From Scedosporium boydii (lineage: Eukaryota; Ascomycota; Sordariomycetes; Microascales; Microascaceae), in contig NJFT01000011.1 of assembly GCA_002221725.1 (NCBI GenBank), positions 124,001 to 188,000 of the forward strand: a stretch of 64,000 bases of DNA. Reading direction: 5' to 3'. Under the pieces are notes generated by a model, which had not been told where the DNA came from, did not search any database, and saw only the letters and a program-made list of their open reading frames with translations. Both the position numbers and the translations under genes were made by a program. Positions 33,535 to 43,828 of the stretch are shown in pieces (positions within the stretch are counted from its first letter, which is position 1; every line of letters begins with the position of its first letter).

Positions 33535-35986
33535 ATGGAGCGAAAGTCCAACAGAGATCACTCCCCAGAAATCATCGATCTCAGCTCATCGGCGGACGAA
33601 GATGAAAACGAGGATGAAGACTTGCAACGAGCGATTGCGCTTTCACTTGGGAAAGACTACGCACCTCCCAAGCATGAACGCAGGCATCACACGGAAAAGT
33701 CGAAGAGTCAGGAGCCAATAATTTCGTCTCCAGCTGATTCTTCCACGGAGCCTGTGAAGTCCCACATGACAACGTTCGGATCACTTCTCCTTGATCGCAA
33801 AAGAATGGAACAGGAGCGTCAGGAGAGGTTAAGAAAGAAGAGACAACAGGACAGTCCGCCTCCTCAGGCATCCCGGCCTGCCCAGCGGCCGAAGATCTCC
33901 GACGCTTCATCATGGAAAAATAAACATTCAGAAACAGCCTCAAAAGATGCCATAACCGCAACAAGCAAAACGCATCACACGGAAGCCTCCACTCAGACGC
34001 TGCCTTTCGCAAAAGGCGCGGTGAAGAGGACATGGACACAAGGATGCGAGCGTCGCGGGGATGATATCAAAATAGAAGAAGTCTTCCAGAAAAATGAGCT
34101 CAAGTTGGCCGTCCTCGCATCTTTCCAGTGGGATGATGACTGGCTACTATCCAAAATCGACCTTTCTCGGACCAAGCTGATATGCATTGCATTCGCTCGT
34201 GATGAAGCCCACGTACGTTATTATTCCTCCATTTTCTACTGCCTGTATCCTGGGTCCATTGACATACATTCTAGAAAGACCAGATGCGGGCAAATGTGCC
34301 CTCGAGTCATATCCGGTTTTGCTTCCCGGCCATGCATGGTAGCGGTGCAATGCACGCCAAAATCCAGCTATTGAAATTCCCTACCTATCTACGGATTGTT
34401 GTGCCTTCGGGAAACCTAACGAGACACGACTGGGGTGAAACTGGTGTGCTTGAGAATGTCAGCAAGCCCTCCAACACCCTCGTCATTTGCAAAACTGATT
34501 AGAAACTCCAGATTGTGTTCTTGATTGACTTGCCTCGCCATGAAGCGGCCATACCCTTTGTGCCGACCACCTTCAGCTTGGAGCTTTTCCGATTCCTCAG
34601 AGCATTAGGCCTTGATGAGAAGCTTGTCCGAGGTTTGGAGAACTATGACTTTGGGGAAACTAAACGATACGGTTTCGTTCATACAATGTACGACCCGCCT
34701 TATTTTGAAACATGAATCTCCATGACCCTGTCCTCCTCCTCTTCTGCTTCTTCTTTCCTTGGAATATGCTAGAAGGAACATGACTCCTAACTCCAGTATT
34801 CAACTTCAGCTGCGGTTCGCATACAGGAGATGAGTGGCAGTACACTGGTTTGTTGTTTCGACCATGTTTCTAAATAAACAGAAGACTAAACCAATAATAC
34901 AGGATACTGTGGCCTTAGTCGAATAGTAAGAAGCTTAGGACTGGCATCACCCGATCCAGTCGAAATCGACTTCGTGGTAGGTATACTATCTTGCATATGG
35001 CTGTGTTCTTTGAGTGCTTACATTAGGTTTTCAGTGTTCATCCCTGGGGAATTTGAAACGAGAATATCTTTCCGCCCTTTACTCAGCCTTTCAAGGTGCG
35101 TCGCCTCCCCTCTGAACCCGCCGCTAGATAACGGAAATAACATGTGAACTCGTTACCATTCCGATACGAGTAAAGCTGACAGGCGGTCGGTCCGCCTCTA
35201 GGGAAGTTTGGCGGCGGCCCCGATGCCGAGGCGCTTGTGGTAAGGACATCTCGTAGCAAGGCGTCCGCAAGCAATGACAGCGTTCTGAAAAGTAATCTTC
35301 GGATATACTTTCCTTCCCGGAAAACAGTGGTGGATAGTCGAGGTGGGGCCGCAGTACGTCCCCCAGCTGAATCTTGTACAGGACGTCCAACCGTAGATGG
35401 CATGTGACTAACACGAAACCTTGGGCGTAGTCCGCAGGAACGATATGTTTCCAGGCAGGCTGGTGGAATTCGGCCAGTTTCCCCTGTGAGCTGCTGCGAG
35501 ATTGCATATGCAGGCGCCGTGGGCTTTTGATTCATAGCAAAGTCGCACTTGTTCGGCACAAACAACCTGGAGAAACAGGTTCGGCGTGGGCCTATGTCGG
35601 CAGTGCAAATCTCTCCGAAAGCGCATGGTAAGCGGGGGTCCATCAGGCCTCGTGCCCTCATGTTCCCTTAGCCCTCCATCTCTCCCGCCGTCCTTTGGGC
35701 CGACGATCTACTGTTCCCATCATTCGCGCTAACAGAAGATCGGATGCGGGTGTCCAGGGGTCGGTTAGTCAAGGATAAATCGTCCAACCGTCCAAGGCTT
35801 ACATGTCGAAACTGGGAATGCGGTGTCATTTTCTCCGTGCCCACGACTCGGACGATGTCAAAGGCCGCTAGCTGGCCCCAGGATTTGGCCACGGTGTTCG
35901 ATGGCCATCTACCTGTCCCGATGGAGACGCCTGGTGCCGCCTACGATTTGATGGACCGAGAGGCCCAACCTTGGTTCGGGAAATAG
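33535..35986 (+). CDS. tdp1: Tyrosyl-DNA phosphodiesterase 1 with N-terminal SIM and UIM
   Basis: Nuclear repair enzyme of the phospholipase D superfamily that removes stalled topoisomerase I and other 3' adducts from DNA. Nine exons: 33535-34212, 34275-34457, 34512-34687, 34810-34847, 34903-34976, 35035-35095, 35202-35353, 35431-35627 and 35758-35986, giving 595 residues. Both HKD halves are intact: MHAKIQLL (His253, Lys255) and IHSKVALV (His489, Lys491), near the human spacing. Other family blocks are GSHTGDEWQYTG, EIDFVCSSLGNL, LRIYFPS, TICFQAGWWN, YVGSANLSESAWG and CRNWECGV. The second intron uses a weak GTCAGC donor, chosen because it restores the conserved NIVFLIDLP. The N-terminal ~220 residues are disordered and hold a SUMO-interacting motif and a ubiquitin-interacting motif. 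The enzyme looks complete. Read as single open frames it appears broken, but splicing resolves this. Confidence 0.93.
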
Positions 35987-37166
35987 CGTCCACCTTCAGC
36001 CGTCACTTTGCCGCCGAAGGTAAGGGCCAGACTCAATGGACGATTTGAGGCACCCTCTACGAGCGGAACACTGTACATCTTTGAGCAGGGCCTCCTATTA
36101 TACGGAGATTGAATATGATTAATCGGAGCAGGACTTTCACTGACGATATTCGATGAGGCCTGTTCCCCCATCTGGTTCTGCGCGTACTTGTACCACATGG
36201 GGGTGGTTTTGAACTTGGTAAGCGGAGAATCAGAGCGACATCATAGGCCATAAATTTCCGATGCATTGCATGGATCCCTTGGCGGGAGACAGAGGGAAGA
36301 AGACTGTGCAGGCCAGGCTTGAGCTTCGCTTGAGCGGGAATCGTCTAACGGGCCACCTACCGATTGGTCGAGTTTATGGGCTTGCATACATTCAGTACAC
36401 TACGACGCACTCGCAGGAAGGTCCAGCGGGTACACTACACTACTGAGTATAGCCCTGCTAAAGAAGCACGATAAGCTGTCTGCTCGACCCGATGCGTACT
36501 GAGTATGAGCGGTTTGCAGACGAATTAGTTGGAGAGCGAAGGTGGCGCCATGTTCGCCATTTGCCACTGGACGCTGCTGCGGAGTGAGCTTACAAGCGCT
36601 AGCATGAGGAGTGCTCAGCGCCTATTCCCGACTCTGCCTAGCTCGCACCCGCTTGTCGAAAAGAAGGGGGGGGTTAGCACTAGAGGCTCTAGAGCCTCCT
36701 CGAGGCACGACCAGTGGCTGCGTATGTTCGTACTTCGTAGAGACGATGATGGTATATTCTACAATGTCGTCGACTCTACCCCGCCACCCCGCCAAGGTTT
36801 CGCCGAGTGGTCATTACTTGCCAATATGAGGTGTGCTTGTATAATGCGCCCAGTGAGTGCTGAGCCTGAGACCTCTGACTCGAGTTGCGTTTGTGTCCGA
36901 GACATCACTGACCCACGGAGTCCTTTTTTTTTTACCACTAATAAGAAGTACCTGTGTACTCCTGAGTACCTCAGAATACCTCAGAAACAGAACCACCCGA
37001 CCAACATCGGCACTGGATTCTCATCAATCCAATCCTCATCCTCATCCCCCCTCGCCAGTCTCCGGATTCACATGTTTCATTTCTCCTAGGCTGTTTTCCC
37101 TCTCCTCTGCCCCTCCCCTTCGAAACAAACCCCCCCGGATCACATCATCTTCACCTTACATCAGCC

Positions 37167-37580
37167 ATGAATCAACAGTCAGTCACCCAAAGCCAAGTTC
37201 GACCCGGTTCTAGGCGCCCATCTCACCGCCTTGTTCATTGTGTACGGGGAGCACAGTACTTGGTTGTTACGAAGCGTTGGCCAGGAATTTCTTCTTTTCA
37301 CGTCGATTGGGTTGGATCTTTCGCTCTCATCCATCTCGTCACGAAGAAGAGGTCCATTGCCCTCTGGACCGTTCACTGGATGAGCTGGGGACATCAGGGA
37401 GCGGCGTTTGGCTTCTTTAGCCTCCGGTCGATCGCCGGCCTTACGCTTCTTGGGCTAGCGGATCCGTCGGCCATGGGCGAGGTGCTTCATCCGGGAGGAA
37501 AACTCCACCCACTACCTGCTGGTCCGTGCAAACATCGATCCAGAGACTCCGGGACGTACTCGGTATCAGAGCAAGAATGA
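37167..37580 (+). CDS. Possible small gene of unknown function
   Basis: A 137-codon frame starts with ATG at the end of a classic fungal leader (C/T-rich, then CATCAGCC before the ATG). The predicted protein is moderately hydrophobic in the middle and has no motif I recognise. An overlapping frame beginning after a GTTCGA donor-like sequence is also open for about 60 codons. Another stretch of about 50 codons follows near 37607-37763. A multi-exon gene is therefore possible, but I cannot assemble a convincing protein. It may equally be non-coding. Confidence 0.2.
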   Translation: MNQQSVTQSQVRPGSRRPSHRLVHCVRGAQYLVVTKRWPGISSFHVDWVGSFALIHLVTKKRSIALWTVHWMSWGHQGAAFGFFSLRSIAGLTLLGLADPSAMGEVLHPGGKLHPLPAGPCKHRSRDSGTYSVSEQE

Positions 37581-39213
37581 TGTTCTGTTCTCTTCCCCTC
37601 TAGGTGTCGATAGGCCCGTACGAGACGTACTTCGTACTCCAGACTGGCTGCTGAGGCCCCGCTGGAAATTTGTTCGTGATTTGAAGAATCGTCGTCGCCA
37701 TTGTGGCTACTATCGGGGGCCCTGGGGACAGGAAGCTGCTAGTCGATTCGAACATGCCGGCTAGTCCGACAGCCGTCGTACTTTTCGGCAAACAAGCGTT
37801 CGTATGATGGAACATGTACGCACACAAGGGCTATCACGGGATGATACTCTTCTACCTTCTACTCCTTCATCTCAAGGTTCCTTTCTCCTCTTGGGGCAGG
37901 GGTCAAAGTTTGGTCCATCCCGTGGATGGCTGCTGATTCTGTTACTGACGTTATGCTAGCTTGTTGTCGCTCTCTGTCAAAGCTGTTTATACTTCCAGTG
38001 ACAGGCACTGGCTCACCACACCTTGTTTTTCGGAAAGCATGTCTCGGACATTCTCTCTTTCTCCTGCCAGCCCATCTTCATCTTCTTCACCCCACCCCTC
38101 TCCCGCTCCCACCCCGTCCCTTGCTCTTTTTTTGCCTTTCCCTGTTGGCTCCTCTCCCTTCCCCCACCATTCTTCATCTCTATTAATCTATTTACCGGGC
38201 TCGCCTCAATGACTTGCAGGTCCCTAATGCATTCTCCACGCAGCGTTGTGTTTCACAAGGCTAACCTGCATGAGAGAAGCGAGCGTTTCCATCGAAATGC
38301 TCAGAAAACATCGATGTCCCCACCCACCAGTAGAGTGCCTCTTAGGCCAACAATGGCGCAATTCGGGGTAGGTCTAAGGGATAGGATTATAAGAGCAGAT
38401 ACGACGTAGTAGCACCATCAGGTAAAGCAGGATCGATTTGAGCCACACACGCCAAGGCGTTAGTAGAGGATTGCCTTGGGTGGAAGATCGGGGAGCGGAG
38501 GAGGGGGCAAAGTGACGCTACCGCAGCTACTACTACGTTACCGCCCGCGGCGATGATAAGTTTCGTACCCGTACACGGTCGACTAGTAGGCGCACACGCA
38601 CAGCCGCTCTATGCTGGAGACAATCAGGTGCAATGGACCAGACCTGGGAAATCCAGCTGGATGGGATAGAGATGGACGCTGTACATGAATGTAGCTTTCC
38701 TTGTCCGGCGCTCGACTCGGGATGTGGTTGTAACAACAGTCTCGTCCTGATGCCATTATCAACTGGCATTTCGCCCACCCCCACACAGTTTGCAGTTTTC
38801 GATGTCATGTCTCATCAGTCGACTCGCTCTGCCCTCCTCTTCCTTATCAACGGGACATCGGTGCGGAGCGCTGGGTGATCTGTAGCTCTCGGGTTAGCGT
38901 ATCCTCACACCTCCTAGTCTCCTTTGGCGCACTTTGTCGAGATGTCCGTCTTGTTTGACAAGTTTTTTAGCGGCAACAGGTCTCAATGTCACTAAGTAGC
39001 GATCACGACCTCATTGGTCTGATCTAGGATAGACGGAACCTCTGGAAGGTGGGGAGAGAATGTGCATGATGGCAAACCGCCGGAAATGACGGCCATGGGA
39101 AGAAGGACTCGATATTCCCTCCCCTTCTGAGAAGAATGCCCATCGTCCCCACCGAGCTTGCCTCCTCCTCCTCCTACGTAGCTCTTTCCCTCGACCCTTC
39201 CTCTTCGCCTCTC

Positions 39214-39262
39214 TCGCCCTCGCCCTTGCCCTCGCCCTTGCCCTCGCCCTCCTCGCTCTCGC
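39214..39262. repeat. C/T-rich short tandem repeat
   Basis: Imperfect tandem copies of a 6/12-base unit of the form CCCTCG/CCCTTG in the presumed leader or promoter of the WOPR gene. On the opposite strand it would encode Arg/Gly or Ala/Arg runs, but it is not taken as coding. Confidence 0.65.
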
Positions 39263-40211
39263 CATCTCTTTCCCTTCCCTCCTGTATTCAATGTCGTCTC
39301 CATTGTTTCCTACCGTGCAACTCCAACTCCTCTGCCCGGGTTGCCTCGCCTCAACTCACCCACACCACCATCTCAGCCCATTCCCACAGGCACCAAAAGC
39401 TTATTCTTAGGTAATTGGCGAATGGAGCTTCTCTATCTCGGTGCTTGTAGATATAGTCTTTGTCATTTTCGCCTCCTAGGACGCCGACCGCTCACCGGAT
39501 CCTACCGACTTCTTTCCCCGCTGCCAGGCACCTACATGTGCATCGAGCTATTTCCTCCCTAATCAGCACTACGGCACATCTTTACACCTTTACACTCTCG
39601 CGTCTACCCTCCTTCTTGTTAATCCAGACCCCCCTGTCCTCAACCAGACGACAGCACGACCATCTTGATACCAAATACCAAAATCATCGGATATCAGTTG
39701 CATTCGTGGAAAGACATCCTCCTCCTCCTCATCGTCACAAATATTCGACGTTCGAGGGCTCAGTATTGCTACCTCCGGCCCGCCCCAACCACCGCACCAC
39801 TAGTGCACCCTTACCCATAGTCGAGTTCATCGCATCTTTTGAGGCCCAAGGCGAGTCATTAGTGGCGATATTCCTTTCCAACTTCATTCGCGCCCTCCTA
39901 TCGTCAAGGGCCTTCCAACATCCAAGACAGCGAGGCACAGATTTCGCCATTCCAGGTACCTTATCCATCACTTCACTCCCAAAGAGGGGGACCCATCTAG
40001 TTCCTCTAACCCCTCCCGAACCAACTGCAGTCAAGGTAGACGTGGCCGATCCGGGCCGTCATCCTGGTCATCTTACCACGTATCGAGCGAGAAACCTCGG
40101 TTTTTACCAGCGGTGGGGAGAATCTCCATCTCTGCTTGCCGTCGCTAGACGGCTCTTGTCACCCGCACTTGGAAATTTGAAACCCTACCTTCACGAAAGG
40201 GGCGCTTCACC

Positions 40212-41231
40212 ATGCCTCGATGCCCGGTTCCCCTTCAGCCCACCTTTGTGGGCTACATATCGTCTACCGTCGATGCCTTGGTTCTCATCGAGGGCTGTCT
40301 GAGCGGCCACCTTAACCATGTTCCTCGTAGGCCGCAGGATCGAGAGCGACCTGATCTCATCCAGAGTGGCAACATCTTCATATACGAAGAACATGCCTCT
40401 GGAATAAAGCGGTGGACCGATGGAGTGAACTGGAGCCCCAGCCGGATTCTAGGGAACTTCTTAATATACCGCGAGCTGGAGAAACCGTTCCCACCAGGCG
40501 AGAAGAAGAGGGCGCTAAAGAAGCAAAGAAAGGCCCCAGCAAATGGTATCGTGAAACGGTCTTCCCAGAGTCCTCCCCCTCGAGTGGGGGCTGCACTGGC
40601 AATGGCGAGCAGCGCCTCGACGGAGAGCGGCATGGACAAAGACGTCGAGCGAGCCTTGGTAGGTTCATTGGTGGATTCCTACGCATTCAAGGAGAAGGGC
40701 TTGGTGAAGAAGACGATCAGTGTCAACTACCGAGGCGTCCTCCACCATGTGGTATCCTATTACAACTGCGACGATGTCTTGAAGGGTAAACTTCGATGCC
40801 CTTCGGAAACTCCCGAACTCATAAGGAATTGCATCCCACGAACCGATTTGATCTCACGGCAAAACTTCCGCGCACCTCTTGAGCACACCGCCCTTTACAC
40901 CCTCAACCTCGCCGCTCCTCTTCCGGGTGTATACCAACCCGAGAGCCAAATGCCAAGCCAGAATAACATGCCCGGAAACGTGCAACAACACTACAGGCCT
41001 CTGCCAATGTCGTCACTACCCCCGCCTATGCCTTTCCCCGACCAGTCCGAGTTCTCCTGGCATCAAATGCCGTCATTCATGGACGATGGGTTCCAGCAAA
41101 GCCCGCAACAACATATGGGTAATGTCCAGTTCGGCCACTCAACGTCGCAGTCCGCGCTCTTGCCCTTCGACCCATCAATGTCTCAGAACGTCACTCCTCA
41201 CCCCATGTACCACATTGGGGGATCCGTATAG
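40212..41231 (+). CDS. osaA: WOPR-domain transcription regulator, Wor1/Ryp1/OsaA type
   Basis: DNA-binding master regulator of the Gti1/Pac2 (WOPR) family, 339 residues, no intron in the coding region. WOPR box a is TFVGYISSTVDALVLIEGCL followed by HVPRRPQDRERPDLI, SGNIFIYEEHASGIKRWTDG and WSPSRILGNFLIYREL. Box b is VKKTISVNYRGVLHHVVSYY with CDDVLKGKL and RQNFRAPL. The KRWTDG Thr is the conserved PKA-type site seen in Wor1/Ryp1. The IYEEHASGIKRW wording places it with Wor1, Ryp1, Sge1 and OsaA rather than the Gti1 branch. These proteins govern white-opaque or yeast-phase identity, conidiation, sexual development and effector genes. The C-terminus is Gln/Met/Pro-rich and short for the family. 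The long C/T-rich leader upstream suggests translational or promoter complexity. Confidence 0.92.
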   Translation: MPRCPVPLQPTFVGYISSTVDALVLIEGCLSGHLNHVPRRPQDRERPDLIQSGNIFIYEEHASGIKRWTDGVNWSPSRILGNFLIYRELEKPFPPGEKKRALKKQRKAPANGIVKRSSQSPPPRVGAALAMASSASTESGMDKDVERALVGSLVDSYAFKEKGLVKKTISVNYRGVLHHVVSYYNCDDVLKGKLRCPSETPELIRNCIPRTDLISRQNFRAPLEHTALYTLNLAAPLPGVYQPESQMPSQNNMPGNVQQHYRPLPMSSLPPPMPFPDQSEFSWHQMPSFMDDGFQQSPQQHMGNVQFGHSTSQSALLPFDPSMSQNVTPHPMYHIGGSV

Positions 41232-42462
41232 ATGCCGGTGACAAAGGAAGGGAGAGAGTGAGGGCGCGGCACCACCGAGGCCACGCTGCCAAATAGAAGC
41301 CCATTCCGGGCTTCGTGTGCAAACGATGTGTATTTACTTGGCTTTTGTCACTCGTTCTTTGGAGCAGCCCCCAATGGTCAAGGCCAAAAAGAATGACGGG
41401 CGTCCAGCAAGCACCATTGCAGGGTAGCGCCCGTCCAAATTCTACGTCATTGCCAGGTCCTACCACTCGCTCAAGGTAAGCAAAGAGAAAAGAATCCTCC
41501 GCCAAACCATGAAGCCGTGGCATTCATGCTAACATGACACGTCTCTAGAAGAATACACACTCGTTCATGAATCTCCAGCGATATCTCGCTGTTTCTGTTA
41601 TTTCTGTTTAGAGAGACGAATAAGAAGGGAAAATATGTCCGCGAGGACTTCGTGAGGGGGTCAGCATATTCGTTTCGGGGGGGTGTAAATCTACAGTCGC
41701 TTCGAAACGCCCGGGACTGGCGTCGGGGGGATGGTTATAAACGGCGTTCTAGCATGGGAAACACGGGTCATTGGGGTGCAAGTACCATGGGCGGTCTTGG
41801 GATAAGGAATGGGCAACGGGATGGGTTTATAAGATGGTTTGATTCGCGTCAAGGGGTATAAAGGTTTCCAGGTTGTCGGTATAGGCGCAACGTGCACGGT
41901 TGGTGGGAACGGAGGGTTCATGATCGTTGTATCCAAGTATCATTCGTTCATCTCTGCTTTATCTGACGAAACTGCGATATTCGATTGTCCGAGGCTTTGC
42001 TTAAATTGAGTTTTATTCCAAAACGTGTATGATTGGTCAAAGTGGGGAAGCACCGACGAAGTTTGAGTGCGAAGTAATACAAAGGTACGAAGTACAATGT
42101 AACACTGAAATTTTGTCCTGCCATTTGCCAAGCCTATGCGTAGATACTTCGATTGTTCCGCCCGCCACACGACACCTCCCGTCCGGCTCGGAGAGCAGCT
42201 GATTGTTGCCATTGTGTTAGCCTAGACGACGTTCTTTTGTCAGTGGATGCCCGGAGCCGCACGCGGAACGGAATGCGCTTCTAACCCCTGCCATCTCACG
42301 TCACAGCCATTGCTTCTTTTCCTAGGAGGTCTCGGGAACAGGGTCGATCGTTGATGGTCGGAGGAGGTAGCAGGAGGTCCTGCCCGTAGCCGTGAAGGGC
42401 TCACAATCGCAAATTGGAGCGCCACCCACCGCAATTCTTCCTGGCCTGCCGCCGAACCGCAA
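41232..42462. other. Intergenic region, WOPR 3' flank and crd1 promoter
   Basis: About 1.2 kb between two plus-strand genes, with a GGTACGAAGTAC word near 42086-42096. No coding frame is recognised. Confidence 0.5.
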
Positions 42463-43553
42463 ATGCTTTCTCTACACAGAGCGCGCCACGCCGCCTTAGC
42501 GGGCCTGAAAGTGCTACGGGCGCCGGCACCGCGGGCGACTTGTCCGATTGCTCTCCGGGTGGGCACCCGCTCCAACGTCCTGTGTCGTATCTCAGCCCAT
42601 TCAGCGTTTTCCTCGAAGTCAGTGATGTTCGACAGGCAACACTCCACTAACTCTACTACTCCTACTACTCCGCCGTAAGCCAACCCTCACATGGTTTTTG
42701 TTATCCTTGGAGAAACAACGACAGCGCCGTCCAACCCGGCTGACGTGCAGAACTTCACAGGACGGCCCCTCCCAGCACTAAACCTTCTACCCCGCCGCCG
42801 CCGACTATCCACGAGGATATCTACACACTTCCCAACATCCTAACCTTCTCGAGGCTGGTCGCTGCTCCTTTCGTCGGCTATTTTCTGCTCCACGACCAGC
42901 ATGCGTGGTCCCTCGGTCTCTTTGTCTACGCTGGTCTTACCGATCTTCTAGACGGCTGGATAGCGCGGCGGTGGAATAAGAGAACCGTTGTCGGCACGGT
43001 CATTGACCCAATGGCGGACAAGACTCTCATGACTATCATGACGGTGTGCCTTGCTATTAAGGGTGGTCTACCAGGTACTGTACTTGTCCGCTGCATTTCC
43101 CTTTGGCCGGAACTCACCGACTGACATCTCCCGATCTTAAACAGTCTGGGTTGCCTCCATCATCCTCCTTCGCGATGTCGGCCTAGCCATTTCCGCCATC
43201 TACTATCGCTGGATCTCCCTACCAGAGCCGAAGACGTTTGGCCGCTACTGGGATTTCTCGTTACCTTCAGCGGAGGTCAGGCCAACTACTATAAGTAAAT
43301 ATAACACTGCTCTGCAGCTACTCCTTGTTGGCCTCGCCACGGCGAACCCCGTTCTTCCTGTCGACATGTCGTCGGCGCTATCAATACTGCAGTAAGTATC
43401 TCGGTGACTGTCCTAACCTATGACCTGCGCCTGTCTAACTAGAGAATTAGCTACGTTGTGGCGGCAACAACAGTGTGGAGTGGCGCCAGTTACATCTACA
43501 CCAAGGATGCTGTGAAAATCCTAAACCAGCCGACCAAGGGTAAAACTGGTTAG
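42463..43553 (+). CDS. crd1: Cardiolipin synthase (CDP-alcohol phosphatidyltransferase)
   Basis: Mitochondrial inner-membrane enzyme that joins CDP-diacylglycerol and phosphatidylglycerol to make cardiolipin. Four exons, 42463-42674, 42761-43074, 43145-43391 and 43451-43553, give 291 residues. The first ~50 residues are an Arg/Ala/Leu/Ser-rich presequence without acidic residues, as expected for matrix targeting. The catalytic CDP-alcohol phosphotransferase motif D-x2-D-G-x2-A-R-x8-G-x3-D-x3-D is complete in DLLDGWIARR through GTVIDPMADK. Preceding LPNILTFSRLVAAPFVGYFLL is the usual first membrane helix, and VWSGASYIYTKDAVKIL closes the fold. The acceptor at 42760 was chosen over one nine bases upstream because only it keeps the frame open. 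Confidence 0.93.
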
Positions 43554-43828
43554 ACGTGAAACACTGGCCAACCTTCCTTTAAAGCATGGGACGTTTACGA
43601 TTTAGTGAGGCGGAACAAAAAGGAAAGGATCTGTTGTGTACCACGACGTGTGATATACATCTGTGTAATGCAATAAAACTCTAGAATACACGTAAATATC
43701 TAATTGTACAATATCATATCACGTTCAAAGTATTATTAGTTTTGCATGCCATCCCAATTGGTGAGTGGTGTCGCCTCTGCATCTCTGGGGAAACTCGCCC
43801 TCCACCCTGTTGCAACTCGGACGTATCC
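43554..43828. other. Convergent intergenic region, crd1 / mto1
   Basis: 275 AT-rich bases between two stop codons, presumably both 3' UTRs. Confidence 0.5.

Larger units (their letters stand above)
35987..40211. other. Large gene-poor gap upstream of the WOPR regulator
   Basis: About 4.2 kb. From 35987 to about 38600 frames are short and several GTACTTCGTA-type words occur (36730, 37625). A pyrimidine-rich block at about 37000-37160 is followed by an ATG-started frame, listed separately. From about 39130 to 40200 the plus strand is C/T-rich, including a CCCTCGCCCTTG-type repeat at 39214-39262. This fits a long 5' leader for the WOPR gene. It contains a stop-poor frame that lacks a usable ATG. 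Confidence 0.5.

Noticed and set aside
34275..34715. Tdp1 as a pseudogene truncated before the second HKD motif
   Set aside because: Unspliced reading hits a stop after residue ~300. Short introns with valid borders restore all downstream family blocks including the second HKD, so the gene appears complete.
39460..40302. A 280-codon stop-free plus-strand frame overlapping the start of the WOPR gene
   Set aside because: It starts from TTG, has almost no Met, is Pro/Ser/Arg/His-rich as expected from C/T-rich DNA, and overlaps conserved WOPR codons in another frame. It is a compositional shadow of the leader.
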